In this document: positions 12,831-23,310 of the stretch, one piece after another | Numbering within the stretch: the stretch's first letter is position 1 | Layout: the number at the start of each line of letters is the position of its first letter | Origin: Pyrenochaeta sp. MPI-SDFR-AT-0127 | Lineage: Eukaryota; Ascomycota; Dothideomycetes; Pleosporales; Cucurbitariaceae | Direction: 5' to 3' | Length of the DNA: 64,000 nucleotides | Assembly: GCA_020747015.1 (NCBI GenBank) | Contig: JAGTJM010000108.1 | Location: forward strand, 1-64,000 | Notes under the pieces: model-generated | The model's input: the letters and a program-made list of their open reading frames with translations, nothing else | Databases searched by the model: none | What the model was told of the DNA's origin: nothing | Made by a program: the position numbers and the translations under genes

Positions 12831-13250
12831 TATTAGGAGGAATAGATATATTATAGTAAGAGTTAGATAAATCGCTGCCTTACCCCTAGAGGGGCGGCTA
12901 CTCTAGTTATAGGGAGCGCCCCCTAGCCTAGATTAGCCTAAGGGGGCGTACCTTAACGTAGTTCCTAATAGTATAGCTCTTTAGTAGTAGATAGGACTTA
13001 GAGACTATCCGCGCTAGTTATATTAAAGAAGTTAGGATTATAGAGGCGAGATCTACTCTTATAAGCTATTATTAAGGAAGATTCTAATTTCTAATATATA
13101 TAAAGTAGTAGAATATAATATAATAGTATATAATAGATTGTATACTAGCTCTATTCTCTACTATCGCCTCTTCCTAAACGCTATCGATTTGCTAACTAAC
13201 TATAACTATAGAAGCCTATACTATATATTACTATTATAGTATCTACTGGC
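12831..13250 (-). repeat. Possible 5' LTR or leader of the Gypsy element
   Basis: This stretch follows the gag side of the minus-strand Gypsy and ends where RIP composition stops. It has GC-richer islands, such as GAGGGGCGGC near 12,889 and GGGGGCGTACC near 12,944, unlike the pol region, which is common in LTRs. No second copy is visible in the window, so neither LTR identity nor ends can be proven. Confidence 0.35.
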
Positions 13251-14880
13251 TCTATTTACCTTCAGAATTATCTAGCGACACTACAATGTTAAAGGCCCCT
13301 GAGGCGACGAACACGAAAGAGTCCTCTTCTCTAATGAGTACAATAACTACCCCTAGAGCTTCTTCACCTACTATCTCGGGAACAGCTAGCACACACTAAT
13401 ATTAAGATTCCCTCCTAGCTAACGAGGCATTAGATCCCGGTTACTATTCTCGGGTTCACACTCAGATTCTCTATCCTTGACCTACTCTACAAAGGCTTCG
13501 TCCTTCACAAACAGCTAGGCTCCCAAAAGCTATCCGCTAAGCTACGGTACTTAGACCGCTTTAACTAAACTAGAGTATCATTCTGAAATTAGACAAGCTC
13601 GAAAGATTTCGAGCGCGAAGACTGTCACGAAGCGAGGACTGTCACGAAGCGAGGACTGTCACGAAGCGAGGACTGTCACGAAGTCTAATCTTCGTGTTTT
13701 CAGCCATGCCGTATCGTAAGTGTACTATCTAAGCAGCATTTACTGGCGTTTTTCTCGTTTTTCACAGAGGCTTCGCATCATTTACCTTGCGTCGCGACCG
13801 TTTCTTTTCCTTCAATTTGAGTTATATTTTAAATCGGCCCCTTGACATTTTTTAATCTGTATCTGCAGGCCGGCCTACAGGATGCGCACCGCCGATTTTA
13901 GCACTGGTACGCATACGCATAGAGAGAGCATTCGACTGGTTAGACTACTACTACGAAGAACATGTAAAAGACTAGCTGACTTGGTACTCTTATCAGGGTT
14001 AAGAGGAAATCAAATTTTTTGGGAGTCGACCAGAGGCAGATGGGAACGGGTTCGTAACGCCTCGCTCTGACTGAACAGCCTAAAAGCGTAAACATCAAAA
14101 CTTAATATAACAAATCACAAAGTACTCTCCATAGATCAGATAGGTAGCTGAGATGCATACAATCCAGCTTCACACAAATTTCACGCACAACTCTGGCACG
14201 TCCCGCATGTCGAGTTGATACAATATCATATCAATCGCCATACGTGTTTTCCTTCTGCAAGGAGCTGCTCCAAGCTGAAATGTACTCCGCGAGGAGCGTC
14301 TCCGAGAAGAGAAGATCGCCGAGGAGTGAAAAGGTCCTAGGAGAAGAGAGCTACTGGGAGAGAAGAGCTCTGGGGGGAAAGCCTAGGATAGCTATGTTCT
14401 GGGAGACCATGATTAGGACTGGAATCAGGACAAGAACAGAAAGAAGTTGAGCATGAGAAGCTTGAGGCACTATGAGTTGAATCATGAGCGAGTCAGAGCA
14501 CGCCCGAGCAAGCTTGATTCGGGCTGAGCAGAATTGAGTCGAAGTTGAGCCAAGTGAGGTTTTACTGATGTAATCCGAAAAACATTGGCTTAACGAGTTG
14601 GGTGTATGCCAAGAGTAGATTTGACGTGAAGGTAGCTATGATTACCATCGCAGGTTATTGCCTCCAACAATCCTCGCCGTTAAGTTACATCGCCATCACC
14701 AATGGGTTCCAGTCTTCATATCGGTCCAACTCAAGCTTTACCAGCAACAACTCGACAACAGATTGGTTAACAAGCTCGTGCTGCAGCCGTTGAGTGTCAT
14801 AGGTAGGAGAACATCCAAATCGTGAATGTTCCTAGTTCGCCATCAACTTGAACGCTGACAACTGGTAAAACAACACTGCC
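13251..14880. other. Non-coding stretch between the RIP block and the Helitron
   Basis: Normal dinucleotide composition returns here. ORFs are short and unconvincing. The only clear structures are a 17-bp tandem repeat at 13,620-13,683 and, just before it, a small perfect hairpin, CTCGAAAGATTTCGAG, at 13,599-13,614. It may include the 5' non-coding part of the Helitron that follows. Confidence 0.5.
13620..13683. repeat. 17-bp tandem repeat, 3.8 copies
   Basis: The unit GACTGTCACGAAGCGAG occurs three times in full and once truncated after 13 bases. Copies are identical, so the array is recent or homogenised, in contrast to the decayed surroundings. Confidence 0.95.
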
Positions 14881-17800
14881 CTTGGGGGTGTGATTGGCAA
14901 CTGCTACAGCGATTGCACATTCGCTTTGACAAGGGACAGTTGAAAACGTGCAGCCGCTGCGATAGGCCTTGGTTCGAGATGACCTTTAACGATGATATGG
15001 TCTGTGAAGCCTATATCAAGGTTAATCAAGACCTTGATCCTAACAAGCCTTTCATATACAATTATTGTACTCCTATGAATCCAAGAATAATACCGGCATT
15101 GAAAAACTTTCCTAAGCTCAGTTAGTGCAAGGATATATTAATTACTTAAATGCATTACATCGTCGAGGGTCGTCAAATTCGAGGTTAACAGACGGTCGGG
15201 TTATTCATGCGCAACACTGCTGAAGTTTACCATGCTTTATCATTATTACCTTGGATCGTGCTATCATGATCATATGGCCCAAAAAGTCGCGAAGACGCTC
15301 GTATGCCGAACCAGTTCCTCAGGGTTATTCGTGTGCGTAAAGAGGCTGCCAAGAAATGGCTTCTATCTACGGACAAATCTTGCAGCGTACCACCTTGACG
15401 TTCTCAGTATTTTGGACGAAAATCTCAACACGCATAGCGATGATGCTTTTGTTGACGATGAGCTTGTTGTCTATGATATTAGCAAAGATGCTGAGGTGAT
15501 AGTGGCTCATAAGATGACTTGCCTGGGATGTTTTGGTTGCGCACAATCATTGCCGTCTGCCTGAGGGGTTCGTGTCCCTAATCTCCGCCTGAAAATGATG
15601 AACTCGTTGAGCTTCAGGCTCGAGTAGCCGGTGACCTTACTGTACGAGGGTAATCCAGGAGGCCACCAAGCATGTGCATGCAAAGCGCAACGCAACGCCA
15701 ATCTCAGAGTTCAAGAAAAGCCATGCGCTGTTAGTCTGGGCGTCCTGAGACTATGCCCTCGAGGTCAAGCTGAGTTTCAGACACAGGTACTTGAGTGATT
15801 GATTATTCTGAATACTTTCGTTATTATTTACTGTACAAGAATGGCTGATTTGCCCAACTTCCGCGCTGGCGACAGGTGGTCTTCAATACCATGATGCGTA
15901 CAAGTATTAGTATGAAGACTGGATTCTTTATCGATGACATACATCTTATGGCAAGGATTTGACATTGGGTGATCTGCGACAGGCATTCCAGGACCAGAGC
16001 GAGGCGTCTGAACAGCTTGTCAACTCAATCACGCATACAAGAATAAGGTGAGAACATCGCGACGGTGCTGGGAAATGAGGTGTGTTGAGGCTATGGTCCG
16101 TCAGATCATGTGTTCATCCTTGTTCGTCACTTGCAGTGCTACCATCATTGGGATTCTCTCATGAAATCCTCCCCAGGCATCACCAATGGATTGATCTAGC
16201 TGATTATACTGGTTTTCGATCTCGCCGTACTCGTGATGCTATACTGGATAACCCACTTATTATAACTCATAACTTCATAAGACGTCTCCGTGCCTTTCAG
16301 AGTCAGGTGCGTAAGCCAAAGTTTAATATTGTGGACCATTAGCATCCGGGTATCTAACATACAGAAGTACGCATAGTCATAGACTATATTGACTTGAAGG
16401 TGCTCTATAGCGACATCAAATATATTAGATGAGTCGAAAGATCACTTTGCTCGCTTTGGGGGTATCTACATGACCAGTTTCAATCTAGAACGAAATTTTA
16501 GGCCTCGACCTCACAACGAACCATCTATCCTCCAGATCACACTTCCTCGCCCAAAACAAAGCGTTCACGTTATTATCTATTATGAACTTGGGTCAGTCGC
16601 AGATCCACGATCACAAGTACTGCTGGAGGTGAACAAGCATAGTGGCCAGGACGAATGTCGCTTCTAGGGTCCAAGACCGGGCAGTACTTTGGAAACATCT
16701 AGCCCCTTGACGAGATTGCATCTAACTTTTCCCACCAAGAAATGATAGTAAGGTCAATAAGTACAATCGAGTCACTACTATGGCCTTGCAAGCCAATACC
16801 AATATTCATTCTTGTACTGATTCTCGCGCTGTTCGGTGCGTCGTCACGACCAAAACTGAAAAAGTAGCCTTCATACCGTGGTCTTGCCAGTACTCTAGTC
16901 CCCTTCATCACTAAGAACTGCCCAATTCAATTACTGTTTATCAAGTTTATGATACGCTTATCGGTAACCGCAACTATTCGGCCGATGAGGTCCGTCACTA
17001 CGTGCTTGGTTTGCCGTTCAAACACTTCCTAACAGCCTTTATCATTGTTACTCTCCGACATGAAGATTAGCATGCCCATGTTTACCATGTAGAGGGCGAA
17101 AACACTCATCGGCGCTGTTAATATTGGAGAAATGTAAGGATCGTGTCGCAGTTCATGAAGATGCTACCTTTATAACCTTATCAAGGGTCATAATTATAAA
17201 GATCTCTATACGATTACGCCGTAAGCTAGAGAGCGCCTGGTCACAATCTCCCTTCAATAGTTTGCAGAGAATACCGAGGCTTTCGTCGCGCAAAGCTAAT
17301 ACTACCACATCCACTTCGTCAGGCCAATGACTTGCTGTATCGTAATTATTCCTATGACTTGACGCGTTTATTAAAGCATTTATTGAGTGTGAAGGATGAC
17401 TAACTCATTAATCTCGATTTGACAAAATACTAGACGATGATATCTCTAAGGGAGCTCCAGACGCCTCAATACAAGAGATTAATGCTGATTAGGTTGGACT
17501 GGTTTGACGACTACCTTGTTAGAATAACGGGGTAAACGTTGATCCGTACAATGGCCCCATGATTCGGGCTATGGACAATATTGACTAGGGCACCCTCATA
17601 GGAATTTATCTTAATCTCAACAATAGATGGTAGTTAAAGGAAATCCACTCTGCTTTAGGGTAGTTTTACCGCTATGGTGTAATGCATGAGAACCTTAAGA
17701 AGAGGAGTATCTAGCTTACGACATATTTGTCAAACACTGTTAGATCTGGTGCGGTGGCTTTGCAATTAACCTCCTTCGTATCGAAATGGACGGCGAGGGT

Positions 17801-19012
17801 GGGATTCGAAGAACAATAGTCTTCCGAACTATTTTTCATGGTTAAGAGCAGGAAACAGCGAAACATAGCTAATCCTCACCTGTACGTAGAGTGGCCCCGA
17901 TTGGAGGCGCTCATACCTTTGGCGAGCCAACTCTCCGCTCATTGTAGCGAACTGTTTATTAAGTGGATATAAAGATCGCCCTCTATCAGCACTGACAGCC
18001 TTACAGGCCAACTTCAGGTATAGTAAGTGTCCATTCATTGATGAGAAGAGCATGATCAGTCTGAACCAGTTATCTTAGTTAATCGCCTCTAGCAGATCAA
18101 GGCCATGGATGAAGGTTTAGATGCTAAATATCTTGCTTATTGGGGTTTTTAATCAGTTCCACACTCTCATCGCTACTCCTCTATACAGTACCAAGAAGAG
18201 TACGAGCAACAACAGTAACTTTATTAATAGACAGTGGTAACATCGATGCTCGAGTCCACCATTGCCTTGATGTTGTCAATCAGCAGCATTTAGAACTGCA
18301 CTCTCAAACCTCCGTATCAATCAAACTACTCTTAAAAACCTCGAAATAACTTTCCTCACGAGTACTATAGGTGCATTACATGGAACCATAGAGCCGTTTA
18401 ACAACGCCTTTATATCTATTAACACCATGAGGACGTCAGTAACCTGCATAAACTCTATGTGTCAATCAATTCTCAGATCATGCGTTATTCAATGGAGTCG
18501 TAGCAACATTGCGAGACAGATTTTGGGAGGCGGTTGCGGATTCTTACAAAGTTGCCCCATATGCTCTCCTTATTACCTTTGATGGTTACAATCGAGCTGA
18601 ATACTCATTAACCTACGACTATGGATATATCGGTCCCTGTCTTCCTCTCTTCTTGCTATTGGGTCCGTGGTACAGTCACTTGTGTTTGCACACGTTACTC
18701 TGGCATGTACTGTCACAGTCCATCAGTCACAAGGAATCTCTCGACTATGGGATCTTTACTTCCTTTAGCTATAGAGATATTACGACAGGACCTACAGATA
18801 TCGCGACAGGTCTTACATGTGTGGCTATCTCGCGTGTACGATCCCTGCGAGCTTTGCTATTTGATCAGCTATTCGGGTATGCCACTCCTATGAACGTTAT
18901 TATTCGATACACTCGCCTCAAAGCAGAGCCTAGTGATGCTGTTGTTATGCGCAACACAGACAATGTCAGACGACAGCCGCTCAAGATGCCTATAACATAC
19001 AACGGCAACTAA
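14880..19012 (+). mobile_element. Decayed Helitron (rolling-circle transposon) with Rep/helicase
   Basis: Frameshifted and stop-interrupted plus-strand fragments line up in the order of a fungal Helitron protein. First comes an N-terminal Cys-rich segment (MHIRFDKGQLKTCSRCDRPW, 14,913-15,125). Next is the stretch ending in NTHSDDAFVDDELVV (15,232-15,564). The Helitron-like N-terminal/Rep region follows, with LDNPLIITHNFIRRLRAF and KPKFNIVDH (16,200-16,340). Then comes a segment near 16,720-16,880 reading ARNDS...YNRV...ANTNIHSCTDSRAV in shifting frames, then YVLGLPFKHFLTAFI near 17,000. The last recognisable piece is a Pif1-type helicase C-terminus with ATGLTCVAISRVRSLRALLF (18,509-19,012). 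Such proteins nick and unwind DNA for rolling-circle transposition. This copy is inactive. Termini (5' TC, 3' hairpin-CTRR) were not located. Confidence 0.88.
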
Positions 19013-19285
19013 TAGCGCCCTCAGCTCTGATTCACCAACTATACCGTCGACTTATATGGGTGGGCTTGGTCGTGGTAGGCAAATAGAGATACCGATACTA
19101 CAATCTGAGTCTGCAAGCTCCGCCCTCATCCCATGTAGACTCTTTACCAGCGGCAACGCCATAAATGATGTCGAGGATAATAGACCATATGGAAGAGTAT
19201 GGACAGATCAACTACGATTAAGAGAGATAATAGCGTGTGCAATGCAATAATTAGTACATGATCGGGCCCCGCTTTACAAAGCGTT

Positions 19286-20118
19286 TTACGCCTTATCCAT
19301 AGTAGAGTAATGAAATGTGAATAACTTTGGTTTGCGACACATTGCTGCTACGCAGCCCCTCTTCATGAACCATGTACAAAGGAACAGAAGTTCATATATA
19401 TTATTACTTGCTAAAGGAATATCTACCATATTTCTCACCAAATTTCCCATCCACAGGTACATGTGCGATCTTCGAGTTAGTAGCTGGAGGTCAGTTCTAG
19501 GAGGTATCCGAGGACTAATTCGCAGGTTAGTTGGTTTCTCCACGCTACGTCACAGATATGATTCAAGCAAGCCAGCGTGCCAGAAATGAACAGATAGTTA
19601 GCTGAATCACACTCACTTGTTTTGCATATTTCGTCATCATGGTGCCCCGTACACATTATCCAGTTAAGATGGTGTATTATCAAAATAGTTATGGATAGCT
19701 GAACAAGGTTTTTCATTTGCATCACAATTGCATGAGCACATAGTTAGAAGTACTTCTATTAACCTGCATTATGATTTATCGTGTCACGTTCTGTAGCATC
19801 TACCAAACTAAACATGTTTGCATCCAAACTAGAAACAAAATCTTTCAGCATCCGGAGACCTTCGCATGCACTTATGCACTTATGTAATAAATCTGTCGTG
19901 TACAACGCGACTACACATAGCGAGTTGTGTAGAGAGGATTTTAGCGTACATATTTTCACTTCTATCATCACCTCTAAGGAGCACATTCTCGTCGGTATGG
20001 CTGACAGAACGCTTCTGAAGATTTCGCACAATTGCGCGAAGTAATTGCATATCATAATATTGAGGGATGATGCGGGGCCGTATTTATCAGTCAGCGGCGA
20101 CGAGTATCTAGTTAGCAT
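19286..20118 (-). pseudogene. Possible minus-strand gene relic, family unknown
   Basis: A 119-codon minus-strand stretch at 20,118-19,759 has an amphipathic, protein-like composition (for example LCEIFRSVLSAIP, EGLRMLKDFVSSLDANM). It ends in NHNAG next to a GTTAAT that could be an intron donor, and further open stretches follow downstream on the same strand (19,725-19,477, 19,543-19,286). No start, splice chain or domain can be established. Confidence 0.22.
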
Positions 20119-21429
20119 TCATTTTGGCTAGACGGGATCCTTCTGTTGCGACAAAGTCGCCATGGTCTGGTAGGGAAGACCACTTTTCTACAAGCTGAAG
20201 AATCGATCATGCTTCACAATTCTGATTGCAAACCGGCGCGTCAGTTGTTTTACAGAATTGAACAAAAAGCTGCGGTACTAGCTCTGGGTAGGTGCCCTCT
20301 TACATGGCAATGTTTCTGTTCAGAGAGAACTTTGAGATGCACACGTTAGTTTAGATACTTTGATATAGCATTTGAAGGTTTATGCTCTGTCAGTGCAGCC
20401 GGAACTTGCGCCGTATCGGAATCACGCTCCGTCCAAAATCTGATGAAGAGGCCCAATGGAAGCTCTTTTGTTTCATGGGCCAAGAAGAGAAGTATTTCGC
20501 CTATTATGCGTTGACCTGGCCAGACCTATTCCATATTGCCAATGCGACATGCCACAGCGATGAATAGATGATCTACCTCTCACTTGACGTGGATATATTA
20601 CCATTCCTACTGCAAGCGTCGTAGCGTGTTTAGTCTGCAAAGAGACAAGAGCAGATAGTAAAATCTTGATCGTATCGAACAGCTCCGCGAAAGGCTGGGG
20701 CGAATCAGAAGCAGGAGATCAACCGTGGCCTCTGCTATTTATCGATTTGGATGAGTCTACCGCTTCAGGGACGCACCCCAGCCACTAGATTTAGGGAAAC
20801 AAACGCCCTGCATTTCGCTCAAGCTTGCTGACGCAACACACTTCAAGTAAGCTGAAAACAGTCGATCATCAACCCTGTCCCATTGCGGCAATATTCGAAT
20901 GCTGTAACTTATGCGCATTGTAATCTATTCAACTTCGATGCCTTATCGGCAGAAGTCATTGTTTCAGTAGCAAGAACATGGGTGCGAATGCGTGTCTCTG
21001 GGTAAAACGCAACAACCTACCACACAACTTGCACCCAAACCCTAAAGACCAACAAAATGAATATGAAAGACACCTATCTCCCTGAGACTTCACCCGGCTG
21101 ATCGACTCTGGTGTCTGCCATCGAGTGAGATATCTAGGGCTGTGCCTCCAAAACGAACTTCTACAACGTAGCTCCACCACGCTTTACGCATAATTGACCA
21201 ATCCAAACGAAAACTTCTACCCGCATGGCTTCTTGAGCATCTACTGCAACATACGAATGATGAACTCGATAGCAACCCTGTTACTCGGCAACAATCGACT
21301 GTGGGGACGGGAGACCAATTCGCTTGGCTTCCAAGGCTATAGAGTGGGCGCAGTACGCACTATCGCTTCACTGAGTCTTACAGAGCGGCAGAACTAGGTC
21401 TTCTGAACATGCTCGCCCAGACACTACTT

Positions 21430-21605
21430 CAACTTGAATGGTAAAGCTACATTGACTTTGCCCCAAGCGAGACCGACTGCTCTCAAGAACCTCGGAGGCA
21501 TGGTAAGGGACAGTGCTTTGCTTGGATGAATGCTGACGTTATCAATGTTCGCAGAGCCTGGGGTATGTTCCCCATTGATGACATCATGCAGCTGTTCACA
21601 CTATA
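21430..21605 (+). pseudogene. Gene relic with a recognisable 52-nt intron
   Basis: GTAAGG at 21,503, an internal GCTGACG and GCAG at 21,554 give a textbook fungal intron. The exon before it is open for about 30 codons (FNLNGKATLTLPQARPT, then LKNLGGM) and runs into stops shortly after the splice. The parent gene cannot be identified. Confidence 0.3.
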
Positions 21606-22815
21606 AGTATGTGGAATCTGACTTCACATGCCTTTCTGAATACACACGTACATTGTGGCGATGCATAAGGATACTAGTGATTACTCTAGCTACCTCTCCG
21701 ATGGTATAGCGCACATGATCCTTGAAATCCCAAAGGCCTTTTGGGTTCTCTATCCTAGGTAGACAATTCTTCACTAGACGTGTCCAATAATGATCTAGCG
21801 TCATCGGGAGTGCAGTGAAGTTTCATGCTAGTTCTCTCTGAACGGATCTGCAGCCCACCAACTCTAGTAAATGGAAAGTAATACATAGCTTAATTGGCAA
21901 CTAACGACTCGGAAATGGAACTAAAGTTGACAGAAACGTTTAACTTTGTGGTTCCTCAAGGCATGTTGAGCGGAAGATACACTTTCGCTTGGACGTGATT
22001 CACCGGGTTGGGAATCGCGAAATGGATATGAACTGCATACAGAGTGCTGTCCGTGGAGCGAGGAAGAAATGCCCCAACATGTTTGTTACCAATTACCCAG
22101 CAATTTATGCGCTACCGAAGAAGGCTTCGATTCGCTCCTAGGCCTATGTGACGATTGGGACGGCCCTTTAAGGCACAGAATGTCCTTCCATGACTCATTT
22201 ACGTGCAAGTACTGGGACGATGCGCCCCGAGGGGCTGTTGAGGAGACTAGTAGTCGGTCCGCTACTGTAGAGCCTCTCTGAGCAGTCACCAGCTATTGCA
22301 ACTGTAGCTACAATGATGTCAACAGAACCCAGGAAGATTCGGGCCTCAGACTCAATGTCGGTCATAACTACGATGATATAGAGTGTGGCCACAAACCGAT
22401 TCATTCTAAAGGTCCTCGCTGCATACTTGGTTAGTGATCCACTATGGCACCAAGTGCTCGTTTGACTTGGGTACCGTGCGGTGGAGATGGAGGCATTCTG
22501 AGCACTGGGAAATTATTTTACCATCATGCTGTGCCACTCCCCGATGAATAATTGGAAGGATACCCTGCTGGCAGGGATCTGTAGTCAAGCATAATTGATG
22601 TAGTGGGAATAATGGCCATCCTCTTGTTGGAGTAAATGATGAAAGGTACCTTGAACGGAAGCAAATATCAATCGACACACATCAATTATTGCCAACTTAC
22701 GTTACATGTAGTCGACTGGTATCAATTCATTGACTAGTTTGTCTAACGCCAGCCAGTTGATTCAGAACGGGCCTGAAGAATCCTCCCTAATAGCCCTCCG
22801 CTCTATACAACCTGA

Positions 22816-23310
22816 GTGAGCGAAACCACACGCCTTGAGCCTGTACTTGGCCTCGTAAATTTATCTAACATGCGCACTACTTTTTCCAGACACCCAGTTT
22901 TCGCGCGGATACGTGTCATACACCCATGTTCATGTCCAACAATAGTAAGCGCAGGCTCTACCACCGTCGTTGGATTGATTGAAATTTGCGCCAATTGTGC
23001 GAGCTCGACCTCTTACGCAAGGATGGCCATTGCTACCCTTGTGTGTAGCCCTGCTCCGGTGTGGCCCCCTGATGCAGACTTGACCTCAATGCCAGAAAAG
23101 ATAGCCGCTCGCTTTGTGAATGCATCCAAAGTATGTCCAGTTTCTCAATTGCTTGCGGCGTCGAGTATTGTAGAGGACTGTTATAGTAGAGTCGCGATGC
23201 GAGTATTGGCAGACGTAATCGATTCTACGGTCGATCTCTTTGCGGCGGGGAGGATCGGTCAACGCGGGGGTGTGATGGCGGACAGGTGGAGAGGATATGG
23301 CTGCGACTGA
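22816..23310 (+). CDS. Unidentified 164-codon ORF, doubtful
   Basis: The longest plus-strand ORF of the relic region besides the Helitron piece. Its composition (Cys-, Ser- and Ala-rich: SYARMAIATLVCSPAPVW) resembles no domain I know. A minus-strand frame overlapping 22,803-23,040 is also open and looks equally protein-like. It could be a remnant on either strand. Confidence 0.2.
   Translation: MSETTRLEPVLGLVNLSNMRTTFSRHPVFARIRVIHPCSCPTIVSAGSTTVVGLIEICANCASSTSYARMAIATLVCSPAPVWPPDADLTSMPEKIAARFVNASKVCPVSQLLAASSIVEDCYSRVAMRVLADVIDSTVDLFAAGRIGQRGGVMADRWRGYGCD

Larger units (their letters stand above)
1..13250. repeat. RIP-degraded AT-rich block made of nested transposons
   Basis: Across this block CpA and TpG are almost absent, TpA is very frequent and CpG survives, which is what repeat-induced point mutation leaves behind in fungal repeats. 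Stop codons, mostly TAG and TAA, are so dense that no frame is open. Conceptual translation still reveals a Gypsy element, a hAT transposase and two short MITEs, listed separately. The composition changes abruptly near 13,250, where ordinary CA/TG-containing sequence begins. Dinucleotide indices were judged by eye, not computed. Confidence 0.92.
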
